Source of the DNA: Clostridium sp.
Lineage (GTDB): Bacteria; Bacillota_I; Bacilli_A; RF39; UBA660
DNA length: 64,000 nucleotides
Reading direction: 5' to 3'
Assembly: GCA_022010095.1 (NCBI GenBank)
Contig: CP091739.1
Span: 992,001 to 1,056,000, forward strand
Within the stretch, counting starts at the first letter, position 1. Every line of letters starts with the position of its first letter. The notes beneath the pieces were generated by a model that was not told the DNA's origin, did no database searches, and was given only the letters and a program-made list of their open reading frames with translations. Below, piece by piece: positions 22,511-32,692 of this stretch. The translations under genes and the position numbers were made by a program.

Positions 22511-23074
22511 ATGAAAAAAATATATAAGAAGTAGAATATTTATGACAATAAAAGCTTGTATAGCTATCATAATAATTTTTTTCATTGGAAAAGAGAACTA
22601 TGAAAAATAAATCTCTTTCAGTTTCAATGAACACTAATCTAAATAAATCAATAGATAAGCAAATTATACAAGACACACAAAATGAATTATATAAAGAAGG
22701 AATTTATAATCCATTATATACGTTTACTGGTGAATTAACAGGATACGCTGGAGATTGTCCTTTATGCTCCGGATATTTAGCATGTCCTCCTAGAACAAAT
22801 GTATTAAAAGAAGGAATTTATTATAAAGACAAAACATATGGAACTATAAGAATAGTCGCTAGTAGTAAAAAAATTATCCATGTGGAACTATATTGAAATT
22901 TAACGTTAATAAATTATCACAAGAACCTATAATTGCAATAGTATTAGATAGAGGAGTAAGTGGAAATGTAATAGATTTACTTACAGAAACAGAAGAAAAA
23001 TGCTATAAAAAAATATAGGAAGAGTTAGAAATCTTGAGTTTGAAGTATTAAGAAAAGGATGGAAAAATGAGTAA
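22511..23074 (+). CDS. 3D-domain (YabE-like) cell-wall protein
   Basis: Corrected N-terminus MKKYIRSRIFMTIKACIAII IIFFIGK is a single membrane anchor or signal. The C-terminal double-psi barrel reads YAGDCPLCSGYLACPPRT, then TIRIVASSKKIPCGTILKF, then the Asp motif VLDRGVSGNVIDLL, as in 3D-domain proteins related to MltA and Rpf/YabE. B. subtilis yabE lies at the same place between yabD (tatD) and rnmV-ksgA, but has DUF348 and G5 domains that are absent here. About 185 codons. It ends KGWKNE with TAA 23072-23074, overlapping the rsmA start by 8 bases. Probably an extracytoplasmic wall-remodelling protein. Confidence 0.75.
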
Positions 23075-23871
23075 TTTTGAATATAAAAAATCTTTAGGAC
23101 AAAACTTTCTACAAGATCAAAATATAATTAATAAAATTGCTTCATCATTGGCCCCATCCAAAAACGATTTAATAATAGAAATAGGGCCAGGCGCAGGAGC
23201 ACTTACAAAAGAACTAGTAAAAAAAGAATGTGATGTAATTTGCTTTGAAATAGACAAAAGATTAAAAAACGCTTTTAAACAAGTTAGAAAGTGATAATAA
23301 TAATTTAAAAAGTAATACTTGAAGACTTTTTTTAAAAGTAAACATTAAAAGCTTACATAGATGCAAAAAAAATATAACAATCTATACTTTGTAGGAAATC
23401 TTCCATATTACATAACAACAGCAATTATAAATAAAATAATAAAAGAATGCACACCATATGAAATAGTAATAATGGTACAAAAAAAGAAGTAGCTGATAGA
23501 TTTAATGCAAATCCTGGTTCAAGAGAATATGGTTCATTATCAGTATTTTTAAAATATAATTTTGAGATAGAAAAAGTGTGTGATGTTAATAAGAAATGTT
23601 TTGAACCAATACCTAAAGTAGATAGTGCAGTTATAAAATTTAAAAACAACATCAAAATATAAAGAAAAAAAGTAAAAAAACGAAGATAAATTCTATAGAA
23701 TAATTAAAGATTCATTCAAATATAAAAAGGAAAAAATTTAAGAAATAATTTAATGAACTATGATTTATCAAAAAAATAGAAACAATATTACAAAAATACA
23801 ATAAAGACTTAACTGCTAGAGCAGAACAATTATCTATAGAAGAATTTATAGATATATCAAATAACATATAG
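23067..23871 (+). CDS. rsmA: 16S rRNA dimethyladenosine transferase RsmA (KsgA)
   Basis: It dimethylates A1518 and A1519. MSNFEYKKSLGQNFLQDQNI matches the family start; the SAM motif is IIEIGPGAGALTKELVKK; the catalytic motif NLPYYITTAII lies near 23400-23435; EVADRFNANPGSREYGSLSV and FEPIPKVDSAVIKF follow. Ends FIDISNNI at TAG 23869-23871. About 265 codons. Slips near 23260, 23330, 23370, 23480, 23650-23700. The ATG (23067) lies inside the end of the 3D gene. Confidence 0.95.
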
Positions 23872-23945
23872 CAAAAATTATCAAAAAAATAATTTAGTTT
23901 AAGTAATGTAAAATGAGTTTTTATAAAAAAACTAAATAATTTGGT

Positions 23946-23977
23946 GGGAGATAGCGAAAAATGTTACCTCTCTTTTT
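23946..23977 (+). terminator. hairpin with T-run between rsmA and yabG
   Basis: GGGAGATAGC (23946-23955) pairs with GTTACCTCTC (23963-23972) with one mismatch and two wobbles, followed by TTTTT. It lies 74 bases after rsmA and 50 bases before yabG. It could end rsmA transcription or act as an attenuating leader for yabG. Confidence 0.5.
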
Positions 23978-24027
23978 ATGCATAAAATCATTTTCAAATC
24001 AATATACTTAATCAAGGCGAGGGAACT

Positions 24028-24794
24028 ATGTTAAAAGTTGGAGATTATGTGACGCGAAAAAAATATGGAAATGATATTTTTATTTAAAGTAGATAAAATT
24101 GTTAATAATACAGTCTATCTAAAAGGAGTAGATATTAGATTATATGCTGATTCTTCAAAGGAAGATTTAATATTATCATCAATTTCTAAAAAGACAATTT
24201 TGAAAAAAATAAGAGAACTTGATATTAAAGATTTCTTTTTATATTCCAGGAACGATATTACATTTAGATGCTGATCAAGAATATATAGATAAATGTAATG
24301 AATATTACAAAAATTCAAAAAAATAAAAAGCATTTTCATATAGATATAAAGAAAGTGAATTTAAAGATAATGTCATTAATTTAATAAAGAAACATAATCC
24401 AAAAAGTATTAGTTATAACAGGACATGATGCTTACTATTCACAAAAAGGAAAAAATAATGAAAATTATAAGAATAGTAAATATTTTTGTTGAAACCGTAA
24501 AAAGAAGTAAGAAAAGTTAAAAATCAAAATGATCTCGCTATTGTCGCAGGAGCATGCGGTAGTGATTTTTATATCATTAATAAAAGCAGGTTCAACGTAC
24601 GCTTCAAGCCCAGCACATGTAAATATTAATGCTTTAGACCCAGCAATTATCGCATCAGGCATTGCTCTCACAGATATTAATGAGCAAGTTGATATGGAAA
24701 AAAATAATAAAAAAAACAAAATACAAAAAGCGATGGAATTGGAGGTATAAAATCAAAAGGTATGATGATAAGCGTATATCCTAGAAAGGAATAA
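24028..24794 (+). CDS. yabG: sporulation peptidase YabG
   Basis: YabG is a sporulation-specific cysteine protease that trims coat proteins. The protein reads MLKVGDYVTRKKYGNDILFK VDKI, then DIRLYADSSKEDLILSS, IPGTILHLDADQEYIDKC, KVLVITGHDAYYSQKG and the conserved AIVAGACGSDFISLIKAG plus SSPAHVNINALDPAIIA. It ends ISVYPRKE at TAA 24792-24794. The GHDAY and GACGSD motifs with the H and C are family features. About 250 codons. Start ATG 24028 follows AAGGCGAGGG. It lies between rsmA and veg, as in Bacillus. Slips near 24060, 24240, 24320, 24480 and 24710. Confidence 0.9.
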
Positions 24795-24795
24795 A

Positions 24796-25017
24796 ATGAA
24801 CATAAATAAAAATTAAAAGAAGAAGTGTACAAATTAAAAAGATAAAAAAATTTAAAAGTTAAAGTAGTAATGAGAAGAAATAAATATGAATATTTAGAAG
24901 GTACAATAAAAGATTTTTCATTCAAATATTTTTTTACGATTGATACCAATAAAGGATTAAGATCTTTTTACATATGCTGACGTTGCTACAAAATCTATAA
25001 TATTAAGTAAAATTTGA
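24796..25017 (+). CDS. veg: Veg protein
   Basis: A short conserved protein (about 70 codons) that in B. subtilis affects biofilm genes and germination. Corrected sequence: MNINKIKEEVYKLKDKNLKV KVVMRRNKYEYLEGTIKDF, then NIFTIDTNKGLRSFTYADVA TKSIILSKI. The SH3-like barrel ending SYADI...V.L is matched by FTYADVATKSIIL. It lies 2 bases after yabG. Slips near 24816, 24845, 24930 and 24962. Confidence 0.8.
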
Positions 25018-25057
25018 CAAAATTAATTGAAAAAAAGCAATATAATTATATTATAAT
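25014..25057 (+). promoter_or_regulatory. spoVG promoter
   Basis: TTGACA (25014-25019) overlaps the veg stop. TATAAT occurs at 25041-25046 and 25052-25057. The nearer spacing reads 21 bases, but the spacer contains a seven-A run that is probably over-called. Confidence 0.55.
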
Positions 25058-25086
25058 TATATTATCTAATTATTAAGGAGGAAGTC

Positions 25087-25386
25087 ATGGAAATTACAGA
25101 TGTAAGAGTAAAATTAGAAAAAAAGAGATAATGGAAAAAAATGAAAGGCAAAAGCAAACGTTACCATCGATAACGCAATATTAATTCATAACATTAGAAT
25201 TTTTAGAAGACAATGGTAGAATGTTTTTTTAGCAATGCCAAGTCGAAAAAAACACCAATGGGATGGTATGAAGATCAAGTACACCCAGTTACTAAAGAAG
25301 TAAGAAAGCAATTTGAAGATGCTATCTTTGCTGCATATGAAAAAGCTCTTGAAAAGGAAGAAGACGCTGAGGAAGTAGAAGAATAA
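25087..25386 (+). CDS. spoVG: SpoVG, RNA/DNA-binding septation regulator
   Basis: MEITDVRVKLEKRDNGKMKA KANVTIDNAILIHNIRILED, then FLAMPSRKTPMGWYEDQVHP VTKEVRKQFEDAIFAAYEKA matches SpoVG throughout. The end is acidic (KEEDAEEVEE, TAA 25384-25386). About 96 codons. Start ATG 25087 has a strong AAGGAGGAAG. SpoVG is a global regulator found in sporulating and non-sporulating Bacillota, so it is weaker evidence for sporulation than YabG or YabP. Three slips (25130, 25195, 25228). Confidence 0.95.
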
Positions 25387-25393
25387 ATAATAA

Positions 25394-25416
25394 GGCTACA
25401 TTAAGTAGTCTTTTTT
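25394..25416 (+). terminator. spoVG terminator
   Basis: GGCTAC / GTAGTC (one G-T pair) around ATTAA, followed by six Ts, 8 bases after the spoVG stop. Confidence 0.8.
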
Positions 25417-25462
25417 CATATTTTAAAAAAAGAACTTCATATAATTAAATGGAGGAATAACT

Positions 25463-25753
25463 ATGGATAAAAAAAGATATAACAGATTCATTTAATCATA
25501 TAATAACAATTACAGAGAGAAAAACAATAATACTTTCAGGAATAAAAAAACTAAATAGTTTTGATGATACTGAATTCTTTGTAGACAGTATCATGGGACC
25601 AATAATCATAAAAGGAGAAAATCTAGAACTACTAAAATTAGATACATTTCAAGGAAACTTATCAATAAAAGGAAAAATATTTTCAGTAATGTATTTGGAT
25701 GATAATAAAAAAAGATAAAAGCAGAAAGTATAATGGCAAGGTTATTTAAATAA
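25463..25753 (+). CDS. yabP: sporulation protein YabP
   Basis: YabP is needed for spore formation and acts in the mother cell under sigmaE in B. subtilis. The reading ITERKTIILSGIKKLNSFDD TEFFVDSIMGPIIIKGENLE, then LDTFQGNLSIKGKIFSVMYLDD and the short tail SIMARLFK match YabP domain by domain. ATG 25463 follows GGAGGAATAACT. About 95 codons. It overlaps yabQ by one base (TAATG). Slips near 25475 and 25718. Confidence 0.9.
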
Positions 25754-26065
25754 TGACACTGACAGAACAAATACTATCATTCCTATTTTTCCTTTTTTAT
25801 ATGGAATAATAATATTCTTTATCTTTAAGATTATTAAAAAAATTATATTTATAATGTAAAGAAAAATATATATTTTTTTAAATTCATTCTTATTTTTTTC
25901 ACAAATATAACACTTATATATTTTTAAAAATATTCTATTGTATTAATGGAGGAATAATAAAAATTATATTTTTATATTAATTACAACAATAACATTTCTA
26001 TATTTAAATAAAAAAAATTTACAAAAAAATATGTAAAAAAATGTGTTATCAATTGTAATTATTAG
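25753..26065 (+). CDS. yabQ: spore cortex biosynthesis protein YabQ
   Basis: A small membrane protein needed for cortex formation in Bacillus. Corrected sequence: MTLTEQILSFLFFLFYGIII FFIFKIIKKLYLY, a Phe-rich segment near 25880-25910, then FYCINGGIIKIIFLLITTIT FLYLNKKNL and KYVKKC. The pattern of helices and the NxGxIxxxxFL stretch fit YabQ. Identification relies partly on sitting between yabP and divIC. About 100 codons. Slips near 25838, 25875, 25935, 26012 and 26036. Confidence 0.7.
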
Positions 26066-26103
26066 TTGATAAAGATATAATTATAAGTGAAAATGGGGTT
26101 AGT

Positions 26104-26404
26104 ATGAAAAAAAGGTTAGTCAAAAAAAACAAAGTTTAGAGTGACTTTTTTTAACAATAGGGTTTATAATATCTATTGTGATTTTTTTGCATCTACAATT
26201 TTTTTCTTATAATACTCAAATAAATAATAACAAAAAAAGAAATATCAGAATTAGAGAAAAAAATACAATGAAGAATTAGAATTAGAAGAAGAGTATAAAG
26301 ATCAAATAAATAAGTTGCAAGATCCAGAATATGTTGCTAGAAGGATACGTGAAAAACATTTATACTCTGGCAAAAATGAAATAGTAATAAAAATAGAAGA
26401 TTAG
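26104..26404 (+). CDS. divIC: septum formation initiator DivIC/FtsB family
   Basis: A bitopic divisome protein. A basic N-terminus (KKRLVKKNK) is followed by one membrane helix (about 26140-26200), then a coiled coil rich in Glu and Lys (EISELEK...EELELEEEYKDQINK) and the family end PEYVARRIREKHLYSGKNEIVIKIED, where EYVARxAR is typical. About 95 codons, ending TAG 26402-26404. B. subtilis has yabR and spoIIE between divIC and tilS; neither is here. Confidence 0.85.
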
Positions 26405-26416
26405 AAAGGCTTTGAT

Positions 26417-27768
26417 ATGGAAGAAGTATATAATTTTATTAGAAAAGAAATAGGTCTTTCAGTAGGAGATACAATAGTAGTAGGTGTTTCAGGTGGACCA
26501 GATTCAATGGCACTATTATATATATTAAAATGAATTTAAAAAAATAAGATGGATTTAAAATAGTATGTGCTCATGTAAATCATAATAAAAAGGAATAGAG
26601 AGTGAGCAAGAAAAAAATTGACTTAGAAAACTATTGTAAAGAAAATAATATAATATTTGAATATATTAAAGTTACCAATTGGGGAGATGATAATTTTCAT
26701 AATGAAGCAAGAAGTGTAAGATATAACTTCTTTGAAGAATTAGTATACAATTATGGAGCAAAATATTTAATGACAGCTCATCAAGGTGATGACTTAATTG
26801 AAACAATACTTATGAGAATAGTAAGAGGTTCAACATTAAAAGGATATAGCGGATTTAGTAGAATAGTTGATAAAGGTAATTATAAAATAATAAGACCATT
26901 TATAACAGTAACAAAAGATGAAATACTAAAAATTTGATGAACAAAAATAAAATACAATATGCAATAGATGAATCAAATAATGAAGACCATTATACAAGAA
27001 ATAGATATAGACATACTGTCTTACCATTCTTAAAACAAGAAGAACCAAATATACACAAAAAATTCTTGAAATTTAGTGAAACACTTCTTAAAAAAATAGT
27101 AACTATATAGATTCAGTAGCAAGTAAAGAATTTAATAAAGTATTTCAAAATGGTAACCTAGATATTGATAAATTTAAGTTACTTGATTCAGTAATTCAAA
27201 CAAAAAAATAATATATAATATATTAGAAAAAAATATATGGGGATGATTTATTAATAGTAGGAAATGCTCATGTAGACTTAATATTTGATTTAATAAGTTC
27301 AAATAAATCAAATAGTGTAGTTCATTTACCAAATAATGTAATAGTAGTAAAATCATATAATGAATTAACATTTAGTTATGATGATGATGTTAACAATCAA
27401 TATGAAATACAAATAGATGAAATAGTCAATCTACCAAATGGAAAAAAATAATAGAAAAAAAGTAGACGAAACAAATGATACATCAAATTACACAATTAAA
27501 TTAAATAGTAAAGAAGTGACACTTCCATTATATGTAAGAAATAGACGTGATGGAGATAAAATAAAATTAAAAAGGACTTAATGCATATAAAAAAAGTAAG
27601 CGAAATATTTATAAATGAAAAAAATAAAAAAACAAGCGATAGAAACTCTTGGCCAGTAGTATTAGATTCAAAAAGAAGAAATAGTATGGCTTCCAGGATT
27701 AAAAAAAAGTCAAATCTTGACAAGAAAAAAATACTGAAGAGTATGATATAATATTAAGATATTATTAA
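26417..27768 (+). CDS. tilS: tRNA(Ile)-lysidine synthetase
   Basis: It modifies C34 of tRNA-Ile(CAU) with lysine. The PP-loop VVGVSGGPDSMALLYIL (near 26478-26530) is the ATP site. The intact part 26602-26937 has HQGDDLIETILMRIVRGSTL KGYSGF, and DESNNEDHYTRNRYRHTVLPF gives the N-terminal domain's lysine/ATP region. The C-terminal substrate domain has VRNRRDGDKIKLKG near 27535-27580 and VWLPGL near 27685-27702. Ends IILRYY at TAA 27766-27768. About 440 codons. Slips near 26530, 26595, 26932, 27090, 27208 and others. hprT, usual between tilS and ftsH in Bacillus, is absent. Confidence 0.92.
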
Positions 27769-27786
27769 AAAGAAAGGAAAGAAACA

Positions 27787-29769
27787 ATGAATATAAAAAA
27801 AGACTAAAAAAAGGTATGAATTTAATGCCATATATAGTATTAACTATAGTAGTTATAGGATCATATATATTCTTAAATTCATTCAGTACAAAAAAATAAA
27901 CAAAATGGATTACAATGAATTAACAAAAGAAATAGAAAATAACAATGTAAAAAGAATTAGTAGTAACTCCAAAAAAATGCAGCAGGAGTATATATCTTAT
28001 CAGGTAAACTAAATAATTATGGAAAAGGAGAAACTATTTACAGTAACAATTCCATATACAGATACAGTTGTGTCTTCAATATATGAACTTGCTGAAAGCC
28101 ATAATTTAAAAAGTCCAAACAAATACAAATCCTGAAAAATAGTACATGGCTTACAATTGTTGTAAATGTAGTACCAATAATTATATTTGGTGTACTAGCA
28201 TATGTAATGATTGCTAAACTAAGTAATAATGGAAAAGGAACATTTGATTTCAGTAAAAGTAGAGCTAAATTATCAGAAGATGAGTGGAACTAAAAACATT
28301 TAAAAGATGTAGCAGGACTTAAAGAAGAAAAAGAAGAAGTACAAGAATTAATAGACTTCTTAAAAAATCCTAAAAAGTTTACTAAAATGGGAGCAAGAAT
28401 TCCAAAAGGAGTTTTATTAGTAGGTCCTCCAGGAACAGGTAAAACATTACTTGCTAAAGCAGTAGCTGGAGAAGCAAAAGTACCATTCTTCTACATAAGC
28501 GGTTCAGATTTTGTAGAATTATTCGTAGGTGTTGGAGCATCTCGTGTAAGAGATATGTTTAAACAAGCTAAACAAACAGCACCATGTTTAATATTTATAG
28601 ATGAAATAGATGCAGTAGGACGTGAAAGAGGAACTGGTTTTGGTGGTGGACATGATGAAAGAGAACAAACACTAAACCAATTACTATCAGAAATGGATGG
28701 ATTTAGTGAAAATGAAGGAATCATAATCATAGCCGCAACAAATAGACCGGATGTATTAGACCCAGCTTTACTTCGTCCAGGAAGATTTGATAGACAAGTA
28801 ACAGTTGGAAGACCAGATGTTAAAGAAAGAGAAGAAATATTAAAAGTTCACGCTAAAAATAAAATTTTAGCACCAAGCGTTAAATTAAAAGCAATTGCTG
28901 AAAGAACACCAGGATATTCAGGAGCAGACCTTGAAAACTTACTTAATGAAGCAGCATTACTAGCAGTAAGAAGAGATAAGAATGAAATAACCATGGACGA
29001 AATAGATGAAGCTAGCGACAGAGTTCTTATGGGACCAGCAAAGACAAGTAGAAAAGTAACTGACTACGAAAAGAAAATAGTTTCATACCATGAAGCTGGA
29101 CACGCAGTAAGTGGTATCGTACTTCCAAATGGAGAAGAAGTACATAAGATAACAATCATACCTCGTGGTATGGCTGGTGGATATACACAAATGCTTCCTA
29201 AAGAAGAAAGAACACTTGTATATACAAAGAAAGAATTAGAAGAACAAATTATAACATTACTTTCAGGTCGTGTTAGTGAAGAAACATTCCTTGGCGAAAT
29301 ATCAACAGGAGCAAGTGATGATTTAAAAAGAGCAACTAAGATCGCTAGAAGCATGGTTACAGAATATGGTATGTCTTCACTAGGACCAGTTCAATTAGAA
29401 CATAGAAGCGAAAGCGTATTCTTAGGAAGAGATTATAATCAAACTAAAAACTTCTCTGATCAAGTTGCATTAGAAATAGACAAAGAAGTAAGAAAAATAA
29501 TTGATGAATGTTATAAACAAGCACAAGAAATTCTTAAAAAGCATAAAAATCTAGTTGAAGTTTTAGCAAAAGTTTTAGCAGAAAAAGAAACATTAACAAA
29601 AGAGGAAATAGAAGATATAGTTGAAGCTAATAGTGATATAAAAAAATTTAAAAGAGAAGAAAAAATTTCAGATGAAATCAAAGAAGATGAAAAAGAAAAA
29701 GAAATGAAATCTGAAAAAAAGAAACTTCAAGGAAAACTAAAAAAACAAACTAATAAACATGAAGAGTAG
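27787..29769 (+). CDS. ftsH: ATP-dependent zinc metalloprotease FtsH
   Basis: A membrane AAA protease. Two membrane helices flank the short extracytoplasmic part (about 27830-28230). From 28387 the frame is open to the end: Walker [12 protein letters not shown], Walker [15 protein letters not shown], second region of homology [20 protein letters not shown], and the zinc site HEAGH at 29089-29103, with a third ligand Asp in the [10 protein letters not shown] stretch. The tail is a Lys/Glu-rich extension. About 650 codons. Slips are confined to the first 600 bases, consistent with fewer long A runs in the conserved core. Confidence 0.97.
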
Positions 29770-29789
29770 AAAAAAACTCTTCTTTTTTT
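29761..29789 (+). terminator. ftsH terminator
   Basis: GAAGAGT / ACTCTTC around an A-rich loop, followed by seven Ts. The 5' arm encodes the last ftsH codons and the TAG stop begins at its final base. Confidence 0.85.
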
Positions 29790-29834
29790 GATATAATACT
29801 TGCGTATAAGAAAAGACCGAAAAAGAGGGATAAT

Positions 29835-30391
29835 ATGATATTATTTATAGACACACATGATGAACTAATAACAATCGCATTAAAAAAACAATAGACAATT
29901 TATATATAAAAACAAAAAGAAAGTGAATACTCACATTCAGTATATACAATGCCTATGATAGCATCAATTTTTCGATGAGAATAATCTTGATATAAAAAGA
30001 TTTGGACAAGATAATAGTAGTTAATGGACCTGGAAGTTTTACAGGAATAAGAATAGGATTAAGTATTGCTAAAACAATCGCATATGCATTAAATATAAAA
30101 ATAAATACAATATCAAGTCTGCTAGCATATCTAATAAGTAGTGATTTAAAAGAAGATAGAATGGCAGTTATAGAGGATAATAAAGGTTATTACATAAGTG
30201 CAATGGATAAAGATAACAATATAATACTAGAAGAACAATATGTAACAGAAAATAACTATAATTATAAAGAAGTAGAACATAAACTAGATATTGAAAAAAA
30301 TAATAAATTATCTAAAAAGACAAAGAAAGCGAAAAATTCGCATTTCATTAAAAGCAAATTATATTAAAAAAATAGAGGTAGAAAAAAATGA
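29835..30391 (+). CDS. tsaB: tRNA t6A synthesis protein TsaB
   Basis: TsaB is the actin-fold partner of TsaD. MILFIDTHDELITIAL and SEYSHSVYTMPMIASIF are followed by KIIVVNGPGSFTGIRIGLSI AKTIAY, the family signature (GPGSFTGxRxG). ATG 29835 follows AGAGGGATAAT. The C-terminal part degenerates in frame after 30285. I place the stop at TGA 30389-30391, overlapping the rimI ATG. About 183 codons, slightly short for TsaB. Operon order tsaB-rimI-tsaD is standard. Confidence 0.9.
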
Positions 30392-30726
30392 TAGAAAAAA
30401 AGAAATATTAACAAATACAGATTCAGTTTATAATTATAAAGATGGAAATAAAGTACTTGGATACCTAGAAATAAGACTTGTTGATGGAGTTATTGATATA
30501 ATGAACTTATTCGTAAATGAAGAAAAATAGAAAACAAGGAATAGCCACATCATTAATGGAAGAAATGTTCAAAAAAATGAAAATTATAGTAGAATAATGC
30601 TAGAAGTAAATGAAAAACAATATAGAAGCATTAAGACTATATAATAAATTAGGATTCAAAGAAATAAGTTTAAGAGATAGATACTATGGAGAAGATACAG
30701 CAATCATTATGGAGAAGGTGAAATAA
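30388..30726 (+). CDS. rimI: ribosomal-protein-S18-alanine N-acetyltransferase RimI
   Basis: A GNAT-fold acetyltransferase of about 112 codons. Segment [28 protein letters not shown] is followed by the acetyl-CoA loop [15 protein letters not shown] (Q/RxxGxA) and [20 protein letters not shown], then [15 protein letters not shown]. It starts ATG 30388 inside the tsaB end and overlaps the tsaD start by one base (TAATG). The N-terminal 20 residues are shorter than usual, so an earlier start hidden by a slip is possible. Confidence 0.85.
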
Positions 30727-31733
30727 TGAAAGATATTTACATTTTAGCAGTTGAATCTTCTTGCGATGAAACTAGCGTAAGTATAATTAAGAATGGATAT
30801 GAAGATATCGCAACAATAATAAATACACAAATAGACGTACATACAAAATATGGTGGTGTTGTTCCTGAAGTAGCAAGTCGTCTTCATTTAGAAAAATATT
30901 ACAATGGTAATAAATGAATGTATGGAAAAGGCTAAAATGAAATTTGAAGATATAGATGCGTTTGCTTGTACATATGCTCCAGGTCTACTTGGAAGTTTAC
31001 TTGTAGGAGTAGAAGCCACTAAAGCATTATCATATATCTATAAGAAACCATTTATCGCAGTAAACCATATGATGGGACATATCTATGCAAATATGATAGG
31101 TAATCACTTAGAATATCCATTATTATCATTAATAATATCAGGTGGACATACTGATTTAATATTAATGAAAACAGAAGATTCATTTGAATACTTAGGACAA
31201 ACATTAGATGATGCGATAGGTGAAGCATACGATAAAGTCGCAAGAATATTAAATTTACCATATCCAGGTGGACCAAATGTAGAAAAATATGCTTTAGAAG
31301 GTAAACCTACATACAAAATGCCTAACATATTAAATGATGATTCATTCAACTTTAGTTTCAGTGGAATTAAGAGTCATATAAATAATTTAATACACAATGA
31401 AAAACAAAGAGGTCATGAAGTAAATGAATATGACATAGCCTCCTCTATTCCAAACATGTGTAACTAGTCATTTAGTAGATAAAACTAAAGAAGGCTTTAT
31501 TAAAATATAATTTAAATACACTACTAATAAGTGGAGGAGTCGCAAGTAATTCATACATTAGAGAGTCCTTAAAAGAAATGTGTGATAGTATAGGTGTAAC
31601 AATGCACATGCCACCTAAAAAATATTGTACAGACAATGCTGCGATGATAGGTGCTGCTGCTTATGTATTATACAAAAATAAAAAGTTCGCACCATTAAGT
31701 ACGAACGCACAAAGTCATATAAACTTACAATAA
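30726..31733 (+). CDS. tsaD: tRNA N6-threonylcarbamoyltransferase TsaD
   Basis: Catalytic subunit for t6A at A37 of tRNAs. [32 protein letters not shown], the metal-binding [11 protein letters not shown] (HxxxH-type), [13 protein letters not shown] and [25 protein letters not shown] are present. After a slip near 31458 the C-terminal [19 protein letters not shown] and [15 protein letters not shown] follow, ending INLQ at TAA 31731-31733. About 335 codons, full length. Confidence 0.97.
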
Positions 31734-31737
31734 AAAA

Positions 31738-31764
31738 AATAATCATTTAAAGTGATTATTTTTT
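31738..31764. terminator. bidirectional terminator between tsaD and the minus-strand gene
   Basis: AATAATCA / TGATTATT with loop TTTAAAG, flanked by As on the left and six Ts on the right, so it can serve both convergent genes. Confidence 0.8.
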
Positions 31765-32182
31765 CATTTTTTTATTAATTTCACTTACATTTTCATGAAT
31801 AGAAAGTAATACAAGTGAGAATTCATAAGCTATTCTAAGTATTAAATTACCAAATAGTAATGTTAATAAGAATCCAACAAAAACTAGTTGATATTAAACT
31901 AAATGAAGATAAAGTAATGAATATTGCTAAAATTAAATATGATACCTTTAATATAGTAGTAATATACATTTTTTTAAACTTAACAAATTCATAAAGTTTA
32001 GCCATGAAACCAGTATAAGATTTTTTTCATTCTTATCAGAAAAAAACTGTAAAGTATAAACAAATACCACCAACTAGAGCAATAACAAAAGAAATTATTA
32101 CCCAAATTCCAGCTGATTCTAAATTAAAAAGACTAGAATTATTACCAAGTGAAGAATCATATCCAAATGAACCACCGTACAT
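31756..32182 (-). CDS. DUF4282-like membrane protein
   Basis: Read on the minus strand: MYGGSFGYDSSLGNNSSLFN, a helix AGIWVIISFVIALVGGICLY, a soluble stretch, then FVKFKKMYITTILKVSYLIL, a second and third helix, and LILRIAYEFSLVLLSIHENV SEINKK. The F.KF...T..LK..Y pattern and the final RIxxExxLVxxxIHEN fit the DUF4282 family, whose role is unknown. The start has GGAGGTGCAAT before ATG. About 140 codons. Slips near 31892, 31975, 32022 and 32045. Monocistronic by position. Confidence 0.6.
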
Positions 32183-32224
32183 ATTGCACCTCCTTAATTA
32201 AATATATTTTTATCACATTAAAAA

Positions 32225-32263
32225 AAGAAATAAATAGGATTTCTTCATCAATATTTATTTCTT
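32225..32263 (-). terminator. terminator of the gtrA operon
   Basis: On the minus strand, AAGAAATAAATA and TATTTATTTCTT form a 12-bp stem followed by Ts. It overlaps the gtrA stop codon. Confidence 0.75.
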
Positions 32264-32692
32264 CTTAAATACAAATATTTTTACTTAATATATAATTAGC
32301 AACAGTAACAACTACTTGAACAACTAGTTTCATAATCTTATCGTTAAGATGTAATAGCGTTACAAATACAAACATTATTCCCATATCCATAAGTAATGTT
32401 GCAATCCTTGAACCATAAAAACTAACAGCTTCTTTAAGTTTCTTTTTGATTCTTACTTTTTAAAAACGAATATTCTATTAGCAAAGTAAGCAAAAAGTAA
32501 CAGCACATATCCAAGATATAATATTAGCAGCTTGAAGTTGATACCAAACATCAGGATTTAAGAATGTATAAATACATAAATAATAACTTCCAAGACTAAC
32601 AACGGTAGTAAGACCACCAACTATTAAGTAGTTAATTATTTCTTCATACTTTTTTTATAAAGTTCTAAACATTTATTCCATAATTTTTTCAT
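32255..32692 (-). CDS. gtrA: GtrA-family membrane protein
   Basis: GtrA proteins are four-helix membrane proteins linked to flipping or glycosylation with lipid-linked sugars. Minus-strand reading: MKKLWNKCLELYKK, then YEEIINYLIVGGLTTVVSLG SYYLCIY, ISWICAVTFAYFANRIFVFK S and VSFYGSRIATLLMDMGIMFV FVTLL, ending NYILSKIFVFKKK after removing one A. The F.NR.FVF and N..LSK.FVF repeats are family hallmarks. Its ATG overlaps the stop of the upstream glycosyltransferase (ATGA), a standard GtrB-GtrA pair. About 140 codons. Confidence 0.9.
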
